DNA of 64,000 bases from Phlyctochytrium arcticum (GCA_025602905.1 JAHLKI010000012.1:124001-188000); one strand, 5' to 3'; numbered from the stretch's first letter, positions 9,010 to 22,400 are shown. The notes: generated by a model from the sequence alone, not told the origin. Numbers and translations are program-made.

Positions 9010-12000
9010 GTGCACTCAATGTCGGCGACCGCGGCAGTGATTCCCGCACCCGGAGGGCGGTTGACCTACCCGCGGGAGTTTTTATTGAAGTTGCAACATA
9101 GTCCTTTGGTCAAGAAGCCAGACAATCTTCCCAATGTGGCCGAACTCATGAGGTGGGTATTTTGTTTTGCAGTCCGCCCAAGTGGGTCTAGATTCCTAAC
9201 ATGCCGTGAACCTTTGCAGTGCCGCTCGTCCTCCCCCACATACGGCGAAAAGTAATGATTCTGATCCAGCCCACAGCAAAGCTCACCCTTCTGGCAAGGG
9301 TGAAGCGTCCAAGGACCAGTATGAAAACGGAAGCACACCATCGACAGAAAATGCACGCTCTGCCCGCCCCAAATCAGGAACATCCAGCCTTCCTCGGACG
9401 GGTGGTAAGTTGAAGAAATCCCCTTGACCCCAAATGTCTCGTCTAATCCTTCCATCATGTGGCAGAAAAAACGCTTGTGTTTGGCCCACCTAAAATGAAC
9501 TTTGCCTCGGCACAGTCTGGAAAAAATCAATCCGCATCAGATTCACTAGAGTCGCCCAAGACTCCTACGGGTAAAGGGCCAGATGAGTTCCCTCGGCCAC
9601 CCAAGTACTCGGTCGCAGAACGAATGGCTGCCAGGCAACCCGCTACCCCCAAATCAAAAGAACCGCGCGAGGGACCCAGCGCTGAGGAAGGTCTGAAACG
9701 AAGCCTGTCAGATAGAAATGGTGCCAGGAGCGAACGTCCAGAACGGGGCGAGCGGCCAGAGCGCGCTGACAAGGGGGAAATGTCGGAAAGGCTGGTGAGG
9801 ACAACTGATCGGCCTATTGGTGGCCGGCAGGACAGAGAAAGATCCGAAAAGGTGGAACGTGGCGAACGCCCAGAACGTACTGATCGCGAGCGCGAGGGTG
9901 AGAAAATAGAGCGCCCTACCTCTGGCTACACAGGGGTTCCAAGATCACGCGCAGATGACAGTGGGTCGTGGCGTGCCAGGACCGAAGCTGCTCGTCAATC
10001 GCGAGCCACTGCAGATGGTCGTGCATCAGGTTCAGATTCCCGGACGATGGGCACTGGCCGACGAACTGGACGCGATCAGCAGCCAGAATGGATGAGTGCT
10101 GATAATGATAAGCTGAAGCTGGACACCACCCCCACTGGGGCTTCGTTTGAAGCCAGTACGGCACCAAGCGGTGCTGCGGTGGAAGATGATATTCAAAGGT
10201 TCAAAACGCAGATGCGGAATAGGGAGCGAATGGCTAGAGGGGAACCAATAGAGGCTGCACCGCCAAGGCCCTCGAATGCAAGAACAAACTCAAATAATAG
10301 CGTGCAGCAAGCTATGAACGTACAAGCCCAGCCAACCCCTGACAAGAAGAGCGAGAGCGTAGATGCCTTCTTTGACATGGGCTTCGACTTTGGGAAAGTT
10401 GATGTCGCCCGACTGTTTGAGGAAGCTCGTGAAGAGTCGCATCAATCAGCTGCTGTCGGCCCTCCGGCATCTGGCAAGTCTCGCTTTGCGAGATTTTTCA
10501 GTGAGGAGCCTGATCAGACAGTTCATGCTGATACTATGATCGATTCACGCCAATTTATGCAAGCTCCCCTGCCAAATAGGCAAAACGGAGGTCCGCAAGG
10601 TCTGCCGCGTCAATTGTCACAAGCAATACCACCACAGCACGATAGTCTTGCAAATGCCCATATGCAACGAATTGATATAAATAACCTCTTTGGAGCGGCT
10701 GCCGGGCCGTCTGCGATCTCCCCTGCTGGTACAAATTATTCAGGATCGAGCAATCCCAACCAACCTCCTCGCCACGCACTTAGTGAAGAAGATGTGTTGT
10801 CTCGCTACCGGGCGAAACAGAGATCGGAACACTTTACCGAGGACGATTTGATTGCTAGTCTAAAGGCGCAAGGCAACGTAGCTCACGGGCAGCAGCAGCA
10901 GCGCCAGCAACACGGACATCAGGGTCAGCAACAGCAGCAACAACTACAGCTACAACAACAACGGCGACTGCCACAGGCCATGTCACAACTTCCTTTACAG
11001 CAGCAACAACAACAACAACAACCGCGTCCCGGAATGCACGGAGATGACGCCATGTCTTCTGGTCATCCAGGACATCGGATTCCTATATCGGAGCGAGATT
11101 TATTCCGCGAGATGCAATCTGGGTTCCGAGCCGGACCTATGCCAGATCGTGGCCGCGATTCCTCTCACTTGCACAATATCGATCAGCGTGTTTTACAGCA
11201 TCCGTCACAGCAAGGGCGGGGTAACCCTTCCGAGGAAGACAAGGTCGGCATCAACAGAGTTATGGAAAAACTTGCATTTTTCGGAATGGGCCAGGTAAAT
11301 TGTTGGAAAAATATTCCCATTACCGCTTTTCTAATCACAATCCTGTTTAGCCATCCCATTTATCTGAGGATTCAAGCCAAGTTTACGGCAACCACATGCA
11401 AAACAATCGACCGGACCAAAACTATAACCGCCCACCCCTCAATTCGGGGCCAGGACATGGCCCCCATGTTCCCTCACCCGGCCATATGCGTGCACCGCCC
11501 CCACCCTCATCTCATGCCGGTCACCTACCTTCTCAAGGCCCACCGCACGCTGGTCAGCGGCAACAGCACATGGGTGCCCACCCACGTCAGCAGCATACCG
11601 CATCCCAAGTACCTCCTCCCCACAACGGCCCAATGTACAATGACCGCAGTTCACCTATGCCACCTCACTCGATGTACCGCAGTGCTGTGAGCATGGGTCT
11701 ACCCGATGATCCCTCGACACAATTGACGGCCATGATCCAGGCGGCCAGTAAAGCCAAGCAAAATCACCAGAATCCTTCCGTTGCTGCCATGGAAGGAATG
11801 CGAGGCATGCGTGGCGGAATGGATCTACCAGACTTTATGGGCGGACCTGGTAAGTCTTATGCACTTTTGAACCTGGCCCTAGGAGTGTTCTGATTTCTTG
11901 CTCGTAGATACCCGCGGACCTCCCGGTCCCATGCTGTTCCCTGGCCATGTACCATACCCTCAAAATGGACCTCCTCTACCACCCCACATGGGACATGTAA

Positions 12001-12429
12001 GTTCTCTGCTCCCAGTTTTTATCCCAAGCCATAGACCTTAACATTGTCATCCTTGCAGCCACCTCCAATGAATGTACGACCCAACAACCCACATCCCTTT
12101 ATGGGCGGACCTGGTGGCCCACCCGGAGGCCCTCTCCCACCCTTCCTGCCGCCTCACATGCTCCCCCCCGGCCCACCCCAATTTCCTCCCGGGCCCGGAC
12201 AAATGGGTGGAATGTTTCCCCCTGGCGGCATGCCATACCCCATACCTGGACCCCATCCGTATCCAAGTAAGCGCCTCAAGCAATTTTCTTCTCATCCCCC
12301 CCTTTTCGAACCGCTATCTAACGCTTAAACTGAATAGTGTTTATAAACCCTGGTGGCCCGCTTCCGTCCATGAAACCTCCACCCGTTGAGGAAATGGACA
12401 AGATGAACCGGATGCAACCCGCTTCCTAA
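9010..12429 (+). CDS. 4E-T-like eIF4E-binding protein, low complexity
   Basis: Seven exons (9010-9152, 9220-9404, 9466-11294, 11351-11849, 11908-11996, 12059-12266, 12338-12429) give about 1014 residues. Residues 20-26, YPREFLL, match the eIF4E-binding motif YxxxxL-phi. After it come a Lys/Pro-rich part, a charged Arg/Glu repeat region (many RPERGE/ERPE units at about 9730-9920), FDFGKVDVARLFEE, KSRFARFFSEE, a HALSEEDVLSRYRAKQRS block, a long poly-Gln tract and a Pro/Gly/Met-rich C-terminus. The order and the SRFxRFF element resemble the metazoan eIF4E transporter 4E-T (PF10477), which represses translation and feeds mRNAs to P-bodies. A second ATG at 9019 could be the true start. Family assignment rests on short motifs, so a generic 4E-binding repressor (Eap1/Caf20-type) is the alternative. 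Confidence 0.72.
10890..11022 (+). repeat. CAG/CAA-rich glutamine-coding tract
   Basis: Mixed CAG and CAA codons encode runs of glutamine interrupted by H, R, L and P inside the 4E-T-like gene. The mixed codon use suggests selection on the protein rather than simple recent triplet expansion. Such tracts are typical of proteins that enter RNP granules. Confidence 0.85.
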
Positions 12430-13040
12430 ACTTCGTCCAACCCACAACAACAACCAACAACAACTTTCTACCCTCTCTCTTTTCCATCCAATTTTCCTTT
12501 TGAGCATAAAACCGCACATCCCCGTTTTTTCCCTTTTACTTTGCTTGCTTTCTTTTACGCGCGCCGCTTTGGTTTTGTTACTTCGTAGCTTTTTTGTCCT
12601 TTTTTTGCGTCATGTCGTTAGTTTTTTGTGTGTATCTTGCAAGTTTTTAATTACTACAGGTTTATTGTTTGGAAACAGGTTGGCCAGGTATGGAATTGGT
12701 TTGGTTGTAGGCGCTTACTCTCGGTGATGTCCAGCTGGAATGCCCCGAATGTAATAGATAGGAAGGATGGACGGGGGTTGCATCACATCAATCTATGATA
12801 CTGTACGCGAGGAATGCACTCATTTCTCGCACCAGTGCTTTCCCATTCATCTCCTTACTCGGTAGTTTCCAAGAGATATATTTACAAGACCGCTAGGGAG
12901 CGATCAAGAATTCTGCTAACAAATGCAATGCGCAGTAACCCAAATGGATTGAGAGTCCCCAAACTGAACGGGATGTGACGTGATATCTAAGCAAATGCAA
13001 ATGTATATGAACAATGGAATTTCCTCGAATCAACCCATTG
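12430..13040. other. convergent intergenic region
   Basis: About 600 bp between the 3' end of the 4E-T-like gene and the 3' end of the minus-strand RRM gene. It begins with a strongly T/C-rich stretch (3'UTR-like). No gene was seen. Confidence 0.6.
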
Positions 13041-15959
13041 CTACAACGCCCTTTGAACAATCATCTGCTTTACACCTGCGAGCGACAATCTGGGCGCAGC
13101 AGGCGGATAAGAGGGTGTGGCTGTACGTGCACTCAGTAGCTTTTTTAGGACAGTCTTGGATGCTATTCAAGTTGGGATAAATATGGGATAGGATGGGAAT
13201 GCAAGTAGGATAAGGCTTACCATTTCGTCGTAAGTCGTCATTGTCGCTCATGAGATGGCTGTATTCGGGGCCGAGTGACGGGAGTGCGGCGGTAGGGCGA
13301 GACATTGAGGGGTGTGGATGAAGGGGTGCCGTCCGTTCTGCACGGGCACTCATTAGCCTTTTTAAAACATTTATGGATGCTGTCAAAGTCCAATAATTAA
13401 TACGCGATAGAAACGGAATGAGCGCAGTAGTTGAATTTACCAGCTAGTCGTTCCTCATCATCTTCGCTAACAACATTTTTGTGTTCGGGTTCGGGCGGAG
13501 GGTTGGGAAGAAACAGCTCGAGCGCTGTAGGCCGATGCACTAAAGGTTGCCTCGCGAGCGTGCGAATGGTCTTAGGTGGGTAGTCTTCCAGCGTGTATCC
13601 ATAGGGTACCAGAACGCATTTAGTTCCGAGTTGGTGTGCCGTATATACTTTATAGTCCGAAAGGAATTGGGGTGGAAGGGGAAGGGTAGGTTCGGGGAGG
13701 AGGGCTGTAAGTGGTGTGTAAGTTGTTTCCGACAGCCGAATGAACATTTGGGGTGGTGGGGGTTTGGGTTTTGGTGACGGACTTGAAGATTTTGGGGGAG
13801 AGAGGCTGGCCCTGGCTGAAGAATTTGAACTTGTTGACATTTGAGATAGACGTCGGTTGCGGCTGGAAGATGGGGGACACCCTTGCAAATGGGCATTGAT
13901 CCCTTGCACTAGATTCTCCGTACCGCTCATTCTTCGTTTTCCGGGGGGCGATCGATCATTCTGTTTTGGGCTTTTGATGGCCCTTGGTTGGTTCTGTAAT
14001 TGACTCGGTTCTCTTAGGGTCTCAGCTTCAACAATACTGGGGGTATCTTGTGCGAAATGCTGCAGGACGCGTCGCTGCTGACTCAGCATATTCCCACGCT
14101 CAACGTCCGTAAACTGTGGTAAAACAAATTTCCAATTAACTTCCGGTTCTCCTTGCCTTGGCGGTAAACGGCCAACATCTTTGTATAGTATAACTAGAGC
14201 ATTGGAGATAGATTCTTGATCTTCAGCGCTCACTGGTTGGATGACGAATGAAGGTATCACCATCATGTTATCTGATACAGCCACCTACATGGTTCGTCAG
14301 TACCAGCCAGGTACACAATGATGAGCTGAATTAAGAACCTGAAAGGGGCCGTCGGTAGCGAATAGGAGAGAACTCAGAGGTTGAGTCGTTTCCGTCTTGG
14401 CCAACAAAATTCGGGTTTGTGGGTGTGAAAGCAGATATTTCGTTTGTCCTATATGACCTTTCCGAAGATTAAGCGCGGCCCTGAGAAAATACGTGAGTGG
14501 TTTAGAGCGGTCAAAAGAAGGCGCTATTTACGTTTGGATCGACGGGAAGGGAGTGTGAAGGGGATGGAAGGAAGAGAAGGTGACAAATGGTATACGAGTT
14601 GGCGGAGATGCGGGATGGACGAGGCGAATTGTTCCATTCCAAATTTGCGTCGTGAAATTTGATGTGGATTGTTGTGGTATGGGCGCAGGTTGATGAGCCA
14701 ATGAATTCTCCTCTGCCCGTACGCTGGTAGTCTGATAAATTTCTTGTGGGGTGGAAACGGCGTCTGATTTTTCATTTCTGGTGACGGCTGCCAGAGGACT
14801 TTGTTCTATTTGCTTGACCAACGAATAGCTTGATGATCCTCCGACTTCTTGAACAAGGTCAATCTCCAAATTATACGCTGTCCCGCCTGAACTCAACGCA
14901 GGGTCGCCCCAACCGTTGGCAACCGGCCTGGTTGGATTCTTACGTTGCGCAACTATTGTACACACTCAGTACGAGTGTTCATAAATGACAGAAACATAAG
15001 ATACTCACTGCTATTCAAATAATCCCAGTACTGCTCTTTGCTGTGTCGTTTTAGCCTCATCTGTTCCCGAAAAGACAGAGGGCGGGAATATTCTTGTTTT
15101 CGCTTTCGAGGTAACCACTGTGCCGGATCCGGGCCTGGCTTTGATCTTGCGCTGGAGACATGCTGGCATCGTAAACTTAGCGGTACGTCTTGGCCAGAGA
15201 TGTTGATAGATCCGTTGAGAAGAGACATGGTTTTCGAGGCGGTATCTGGATCGGAGTATGAAATTATTGCAACACGTTTTGACAGCCTGTCCAAAACTGT
15301 CAGTCAGGTCACGTCGGGGTCGGCGAGTCCAGTGAATTCAATCGAACATACGGTGAATGGAAGTTGATGATGATGGATGGAACTTCAAAGTGGCTCAAAA
15401 GTGGTCTGAGGTCGGAAGCATCGGTCTCGGGTGGCAGGTCCAGGATTTCTAGGGCGCTCGGGCTAAAGCAGGGGGAAGGGGTGGAGGATTGGTCGAGAAG
15501 GGATTGCGCAGACGGGGGAAGCTGCGTTCCAAGGCGGACCATCTTTGTGGAGACTGGGGGCTCTAATCTCAGCAAGACATATTCTTTTAGTTTGGAGAAC
15601 CTGGGGATATATCATAGACACATACCTACCTCACCCTTGTCTTGTCCAGCTGTCAAAACAGAGTCCAGCGTCTCGTTAAGTTGAGGTGGTCGTGGTTCTG
15701 CCAGTGGGTCCTGGCTATGGTACAGGCTATGGTATTCCCGAGCAATATTTTTGTCCTGGTGAAAGTTCCCAGGCGGCGTTTGTTTATGCTGCCGGCCACT
15801 TTGAATCTTTTTGACAGCTGCGCTGCTCTGATACCAAAAATTCTGCAAGACTAATGGTTGAAGTATAACTCATTTCGTCAACTTCACGTTAAAAGAGTCA
15901 ATCAGGATGAAAGTAACATTTGATATTGAGATAAAACCAGCGATTGACGCGTCAAACAT
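13041..15959 (-). CDS. RRM protein with possible SPOC domain (Spen-like), start uncertain
   Basis: Read on the minus strand, exons can be joined from about 15959 down to TAG at 13041. Late exons are 15352-15586 (its 5' edge is tentative), 15009-15286, 14528/29-14952, an exon starting about 14479, 13441-14287, 13221-13379 and 13041-13162. LEILDLPPETDASDL, then KRVAIISYSDPDTASK across a junction, form one RRM. Downstream, TTQIWNGTIRLVHPA through LLSHPQTRILLAK to VIPSFVIQPVSAEDQ is reminiscent of a SPOC domain, which would make this a Spen-family nuclear RNA-binding corepressor; that part is tentative. The C-terminal half is Ser/Pro-rich. The two last exons start with nearly the same sequence (an exon duplication). 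The ATG at 15959 requires a 46-nt first intron and is my best guess. Confidence 0.55.
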
Positions 15960-17046
15960 CTGATGGAGGGTTCTACATAAGATCGTTGCGCTCAGATTAT
16001 GAAAGCTACAGAAAATTTATGAAGGCTCTCGCTCGAGGCTAGAAAAAGTCAACCGGGCATCAAGTACTTTGGCATCACAGTACCTGGTTCCAAGTCTACA
16101 GTTGCATCTGTCGCCTGGTAGTGAACATGAGAAGAAAAAAAGTACCAAAGTCGTTCGTTTCGCCAAATCTAATAGTCGGCTTGGTTTCAGCCGTGACCAT
16201 ATCGCCAGACGATACGTGTACTTGATTGTGAACGGTGCAGGCGATCCGTATCCACTGTACGTTCAAATGATTGCCCAAGGTTCGCGCTGAATTGGAAACT
16301 GCCAGAACAGTTCACCTTGCGGGTTCTGAGCTGGAACAGATCATCCTGATTTCTCGCTTCAAGTTATCAAATTTCTTCACAAGTCTTCGTCATCAGATTA
16401 GTGAATCTGCTTCGCCCCTGATTTCTGAATCAGGTCTGGATCAGAGACGAAGCTATTTGAACCTAGGGAATGGCAGAATTCAATTGCAACTTTTAAAAAC
16501 ATGTCCTGATAAGCTATAGATGAGTCCAGCCGTCAATGTCCTCTATTCTGGTCCAGCAAGACTACAAAACCATCACAGCGAACCATATCTCTCACGCGAT
16601 GTCCTCGCTTTCAAATTGTGACAAGTTGTAGATTCCTCAAGACGGGTTGGTTTTCAACAAGCGGACCCATAACAGAAACTTCTCTGAAGCGAATAGCTCC
16701 CCATAGCAAGGTCTGTATGCCGTGATTTGGGTGTGGTCCGTTTCTGAACTTCTTGTTTTCGCAACAACCCCAGCAGGTCTTCGACCGCATATAGAACCTT
16801 GAGAAGAAGACTAGTCGAACTTTGGTCTCCCACTGGGTTTGGCTCCCGTCTTGATCTCCTCGGCTTGCTCCTCCAGACGAATCGGTTGTCCCGGGGTTGT
16901 CCTCAGTGAAAGCAGTTGTCGTTGACAGTTGTTCAAACTTCAAGACTTCAAGTTGTCATTCAACGGCACAGTCATGAACGAAATGGAGTAAGCAAACGCC
17001 CGCTCTTGAACTGGTGGGCAAAACACCATGGCGAGGGCATCCAAAC
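15960..17046. other. divergent intergenic region
   Basis: About 1.1 kb between the starts of the minus-strand RRM gene and the plus-strand coiled-coil gene. Short open frames on both strands lack domains and convincing splice partners. No gene is supported. Confidence 0.5.
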
Positions 17047-18563
17047 ATGTCAATACCCATATTAGCAAAAACTCTGCATGACCTTTCAGAGAAAGAACGG
17101 CGATATTTGCGTGCCATAATTGGCGACAAGCTCTGTGAGGAGGTGGAAGAGCTGCAGAGCGAGCTCGATACCCTGTTGGAGATTGAAGCCGAATACCGTC
17201 TTGAATCAAAGGTGCGAGAATACCCGTACTTTGCAAACAAAACAGTAGAATTGACCCAGCTACTGAAGGCAGCGACAACGCCTCTTGATAATGGACTTTC
17301 AGCAATCACATTTCAGCGGGCGGCGCTCGTATCTCGGATTCGGCAGCTTGTCCATGGCCTTCACCTGGTACGCCCACATACACAGAAGTTGAGATTGCTG
17401 GATAGAAAGACTGACTGAACGATCCCAGAATCTAGGTGAAATGAGCAGGGACCCGAAGACAGAACGTATAGGTGGGGTACCCAGTTAGATATTCCATGAC
17501 GCTGACTCTATAATTGATGTCAAGAGCATTTTTAGTTGATTATCTGTCGCGGAGTGAGACGCAAGAGGCAAGCCTTCGCCGGAGACCACCAGAATTGAGT
17601 AGGTTGATGCTGGCTAAGCATTCCGTACCGCTGTTTGTCTGACGCACTGCATACAGATGCCAAGCCGACCAAAAGCCTTGACCGTCGCTCGCCAGCACGG
17701 AAAGTTGCAAGAACTGAGAAGGATATGGCTCAGCTCCGGTAGGCAATGCCCAATCTCATCGTTCTCCGTATATGGTAAAGGACTAAACGGGCCAATCTAG
17801 TTCGAGCTTTCATGCCGAGAAACAGCGCTTACTTGAAGAGATTGACCTACAAAGGCAAGCACTCGATTGTGATCTTGACCACCAGCTTCACGGTCCAAGA
17901 CGGAGATCAACTCCGACCATCTCTGATTTGCGGGCCTTTGCAGAGACTCTGGAGGAAGAGAGGCGCAAGGTCGACCGGAAAGCTGATCTGGACCGCTTGA
18001 CCAGATCAACAACGCTCCCAGTTGCGCGGTCCATTGCATCTGCTCCCACGTCTGCCACTGACGCCAAGCAACTGCAAGACGATAAAGAGTTAGCAGAGAT
18101 GCTGGCTGACTTTGATTTGCTCGACGCGCCATTGCAGTGGACGACAGAGCTAAAACCAACCGCCAGCGAATCTTCATTATCCACGCGAGGTAGCGTAGCC
18201 AGTGTGAATGGCTCGGCAAAGTCTAGAAGGAGCTCTTTGGCACGAGCAACTTCCTCGTCCGGAAAGCTCAGCAGCTCAATACCGCGCAATCCCCCAATAT
18301 CAACCGCACCAACCAGCCTGAATACTCCACACGCATCTAGGATTCCGATCAAGTCTACACCCCCCTCCACCCAATCAGCGCCATATCCTCCCATCCGTCC
18401 ACCAAGCGTTCCCCGACCACCCTCTACCCAAACACCCCAGTCATTCTCCTCTGCTCGACTAGTTCGCCTCCGCCGCATCGTGACAAATCACAACACCCCT
18501 CCTCCATCTAGCGTAGCCGTTGAAGTGCAACAGCTGCGGCAACCCACCGAACAATGTATATAG
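17047..18563 (+). CDS. coiled-coil protein of unknown function
   Basis: Five exons in consistent phase (17047-17367, 17429-17471, 17536-17598, 17657-17738, 17801-18563) give about 423 residues. The first 100 residues are Glu/Leu-rich and helical (KLCEEVEELQSELDTLLEIE). A second coiled-coil segment lies around FHAEKQRLLEEIDLQRQ and EEERRKVDRKADLDRL. The motif ELAEMLADFDLLDAP precedes a long Ser/Pro/Thr-rich tail. I do not recognise the family. The two coiled coils and the disordered tail suggest a scaffold or cytoskeletal adaptor, but that is only inference. The three small internal exons were placed from splice signals and phase alone, so one could be wrong. Confidence 0.6.
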
Positions 18564-19487
18564 CACCCTTACATACTGTCATCACGTATCATCTTGTACC
18601 TTAGAACTTCAGTCTGCATCACCCTAGAACTTCAATCTGCATCAGGGAATAGTACTAGTCACAGCACTGAACACATTTGCAATGATTGTGTTTGCGGAAG
18701 CCTGACAAGGTGGCGGAACCTACTGCAACCGCATTGCATCTTCAAAACATGCAGATGCGCAGTATTCCCTCTCCAACGACCGCGTCGCTTGCTTCTACTG
18801 TAGCGGGCCGTCCCCCTCCAACCGATTTCAAACACCCTTTCATCATCTTATCTCCATGCAGATATCGCTCGGAATTAGGGCAATAGTTGCCCCTATCTTA
18901 CCAATGAACATGTTCAAGTGAAAGACCACATGAACATGAGGGCGATAAGGGATTGCGAAAATCGGGAGCAACAATCGTATGAAATGCATACTAGGAGCAG
19001 TGGGGTGCAATCAACCAAGAAGCAAAAATTCCCAGGCAAAAATGTGGGGTAAATCTATTTTGCTGCTAAAAAAGCTTGATGAGTCAGATGTGTATGTAGA
19101 CCGGCTGATGAAAAAATGATTCCCTTGGTCCATACAAATGAAGTCCTGGGTCTCAACCAAAAAAAAAGAGAGAGATTTGAGAAAGGACATGTCCACAAGT
19201 CTAATGGAAGCAGAATCGGAAAAATCTATAAAAGAAGAAAGAAAAAAGAAAACAGAACAAAATCACAACATAACAAAAAAAATACAAAAGGTCCCGGGAG
19301 TCTAGGTCGTGTTGAGAGGAAGAGGAGGGGGAAAAGGTACATGGAATAGGTCTTGGGGTGACGGTAAAAAAGAAAAAAGAAAAAAAATAATGCAAAAGTG
19401 GGATGGTTTTTGTTGTCTACTATCGTCTCATCTCTGAATCTTCAATGTACGCAACATTTCCTTGCCCGATATCTGAAGGGGTAACTA
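18564..19487. other. convergent intergenic region, purine-rich
   Basis: About 920 bp. The part from about 19140 to 19395 is strongly A/G-rich on the plus strand (T/C-rich on the minus strand), fitting the 3' flank of the minus-strand RhoGAP gene. No gene was seen. Confidence 0.6.
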
Positions 19488-22400
19488 CTACATTCCTTGT
19501 ATGCGAAAGCTGTTTGTGGCAAGCTTTGTTAGTATGATTTCACTTTGGGACGAGTTTTGACACAAAACTTACCGAGTCGGTTCGCTTGGCATTATCAGAA
19601 TCTCTTCGTTGTGGGATTTGTATTGAGGGGGTACCGCCTGACGAATCACTCTTCAAGCGAGTTTGTATGTCCTGCGGCAGCTGGGTAATAAGAAAGTACA
19701 AAAATGAGTTTGGATCAAGGAAGGAATATACCAATGTAGACTTACCATCCACAACTCATCCTGCAACCCCATTATCATTCTAAAGGCCTCCACAGCCAGC
19801 GGACTCTCATCATCCGCGGCATTCTTTGACTTGGAATACAAAACGTTGGGAGCGATGACGGTGGCCAGATTGTCCAGTCCCATCTTGTTACCGCCCTCGT
19901 CGGAAGTAGAGGATGGTGCTTTATAGGTAGCCACGTAGCGCAAGAAGTGGCAGAGGACGCAGAGGACATCCAGATTGGGTTTGGGAAGGAGACAGATGAC
20001 GTAGTGAAGGGCCTGTCTCCGTCTTGCTGAATCGGGTAGTTTCTGGGTTGTAACAAACAACCGATGCAACTTGAATGTTAACAGAGGTTCGGGCATATCC
20101 CTGAAGAACTTTTTCAACAATGCTGCAACTTGAATTGGATGATTATCTCCCAAATCCGTCGATCGTGGGTCTTTGTCCAATTCGTCACACGTGGATTTCA
20201 GGTTACGAATATTGCCGTTTTTGCGGAATATTCCCTCGACGGAGAGATCCATCTGGTGAAGGGTTCGGATACATGTGTCGAGAATCAGAGGGACATGGAG
20301 TTGACCTGGCCGGGGTGGAAGAGACGTGTCGATACCATACTTTTCGACGAGAGTGTCGAGAGACACACCAAACGTCCCCTCTGCATTCAGGCATTAATGA
20401 ATCAAGTTACAGTGTGATGAATGGCGTTGACGTACCTTTGCTTTTATTTGGCTTCCGAATGGCTTCCACCATTCGCCCCCACACACTTTGCTTCCTCGCA
20501 CATGCAATATCCATTAGTTCATCCAAAAAGAAGTATTTGTCGACAAGCGGGTAAAGCGCTTGTGCAGCCAATTGGCGGACAGCCCAATGGTCTAAACCAG
20601 ACAAATCGAGAAGGCTCGTTGTATTGGTGGTGCGGATAGATTGGTGACGGAGGGAGATGTGCGGCGAGTGCTGGATGGGAGTTTGTGGTGGGACGGAAGA
20701 AGTGGGGGTGTCGATTGTGGGTTGTCGTGATGGTTGTTGGTCTGGGGGTATCTGATGTGATGAGCCACCTGAGGGGATGTTCCGTTAATCACATGAAATT
20801 TACTTGTGAGTTTCGTAGGAGGTAAAATACCATTAGTGCGATTATACTCAATCTGGGTAAAAGCGGGCTGAGTTGGGGAATAAGGTGTAACAGTATCAAC
20901 TAAGTAGACCTTTATTAGCACCAGTGCTGCCGACATTCAATGAAACAACACCAAACTTACGCTGAATATTCAACAGCGTACAAAGGCGCTTCAAGGCACA
21001 CCTCAAGAGAAAGATGTATTGTTCAAGCTGCGTGACCTTTTCCGCCCCACCAACAGCCGATCCCGGTGAGGCATGATTTGAACAGAAAAAGCGTTGTTTG
21101 TGCGCACTGAACACCGCGTCCTTATAAACGGGTCGTAAATCTAGACCACAGCCGCCGCAGGTGAAACAACGACCATGAGCGCGTTGAAATCCAATTTTGA
21201 GACATTCCTCTTCGAGTGGCTCGCGGCAGATACAGCAGAGGTCCGGGTTGGGATCAGGGCCACATTCGCGAAGCGATTGGGCTTGAGCGTCTTCTTGCCA
21301 TTCACAGGAAGAGAGCCGGTCAAGGAAAGACATTACAGCTGTTTTGCGGCTATGGGCATTTTCCTTTAAAGTTGACACAAAAAATCAGTGTGGTTCAGAC
21401 AGAGCATGAACAAATGACGCCTACCAGCTTCAGAACGCCCGTCAAAGCTGCCCGAATCAAGATTTTCAGCGCATGTGCTAAACTTGTAACTAAGGAAATC
21501 ATTTCCTTGGTCGCTTCTTGCCGCGTGTCCGCAGAATCCTGCACATATGACAACAGCGAGAAGAAATGCACAATCTTTTTCGTCAACTGCTTTGGTTCCT
21601 TTGCGTGATGCAGCCCTGTTGCATCCTGAAAGGATACCAACTGCATTTCGATATCGTCAATGACCGAGAAGAGGGTAGCGATATGACTGACAAAGGTGGC
21701 CGCTTGCAAAACTCCTTCACGAAATTCTTCATGGGAGAAACGAATAAGCATATCTGATATGCATTCTGCACTAGATTCTTCGAATTCGGAAAGAACTTGC
21801 AAGATGCGGCCGGCCTTCTCCGCAATGGCTTGTTGAGCCGCTACCACGGCTTTACCTGAAAAACGAATATAAATACAGATCCCCGTCATCACCAAAACCG
21901 GCGCCATACCGTCATTGTCATTCGCTCCGCCGGTCAATTGGCCTATATCATCTAGCGACGACACCAAGGTCACATTCCACAACTGTTCAAATGAAGATGA
22001 GACGGGTTCAACCGTTGTACATGATACTAGACGTACCTTGTAGATCATGTAGCATTCCGGGTGCCACTTTTCAGTTCGTTCCGCTTTGGTGGTTTCCACA
22101 AAGCTCCTCAGCACGGCAGTCTTGCATCCCCCGCACTTGGCCGCAAACAATTGTGAATAATGCAGTTGGCAATACACATTCCCGTCCTGCTCATAGTACG
22201 AATCATGCTGTCGAAAGACGGTGGGACAGACAGAACAGGTAAAGTGTTCCAAATGGTACTTTTTATTCAGCGCATTGATGTGAGCGCCACGAAGTGCTCC
22301 TCCGCACTTTGCACAAAGAAGGTCTAGCCGTCGAAAGTAGTCCTTTTCGCAAAAGACTTGTGGTGAACCGTCGGGCCCTGCATGAGGAAAGAACTTTTCG

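Noticed and set aside
16069..16943. Short frames on both strands between the RRM gene and the coiled-coil gene
   Set aside because: No domains, no consistent splice signals, no ATG context.
17888..18478. 196-codon minus-strand frame opposite the coiled-coil gene
   Set aside because: Glycine/arginine-rich shadow of Ser/Pro-rich coding sequence on the plus strand.
19140..19395. Purine-rich tract as a possible repeat or origin
   Set aside because: Simple A/G bias at the 3' flank of a minus-strand gene; no periodic unit.
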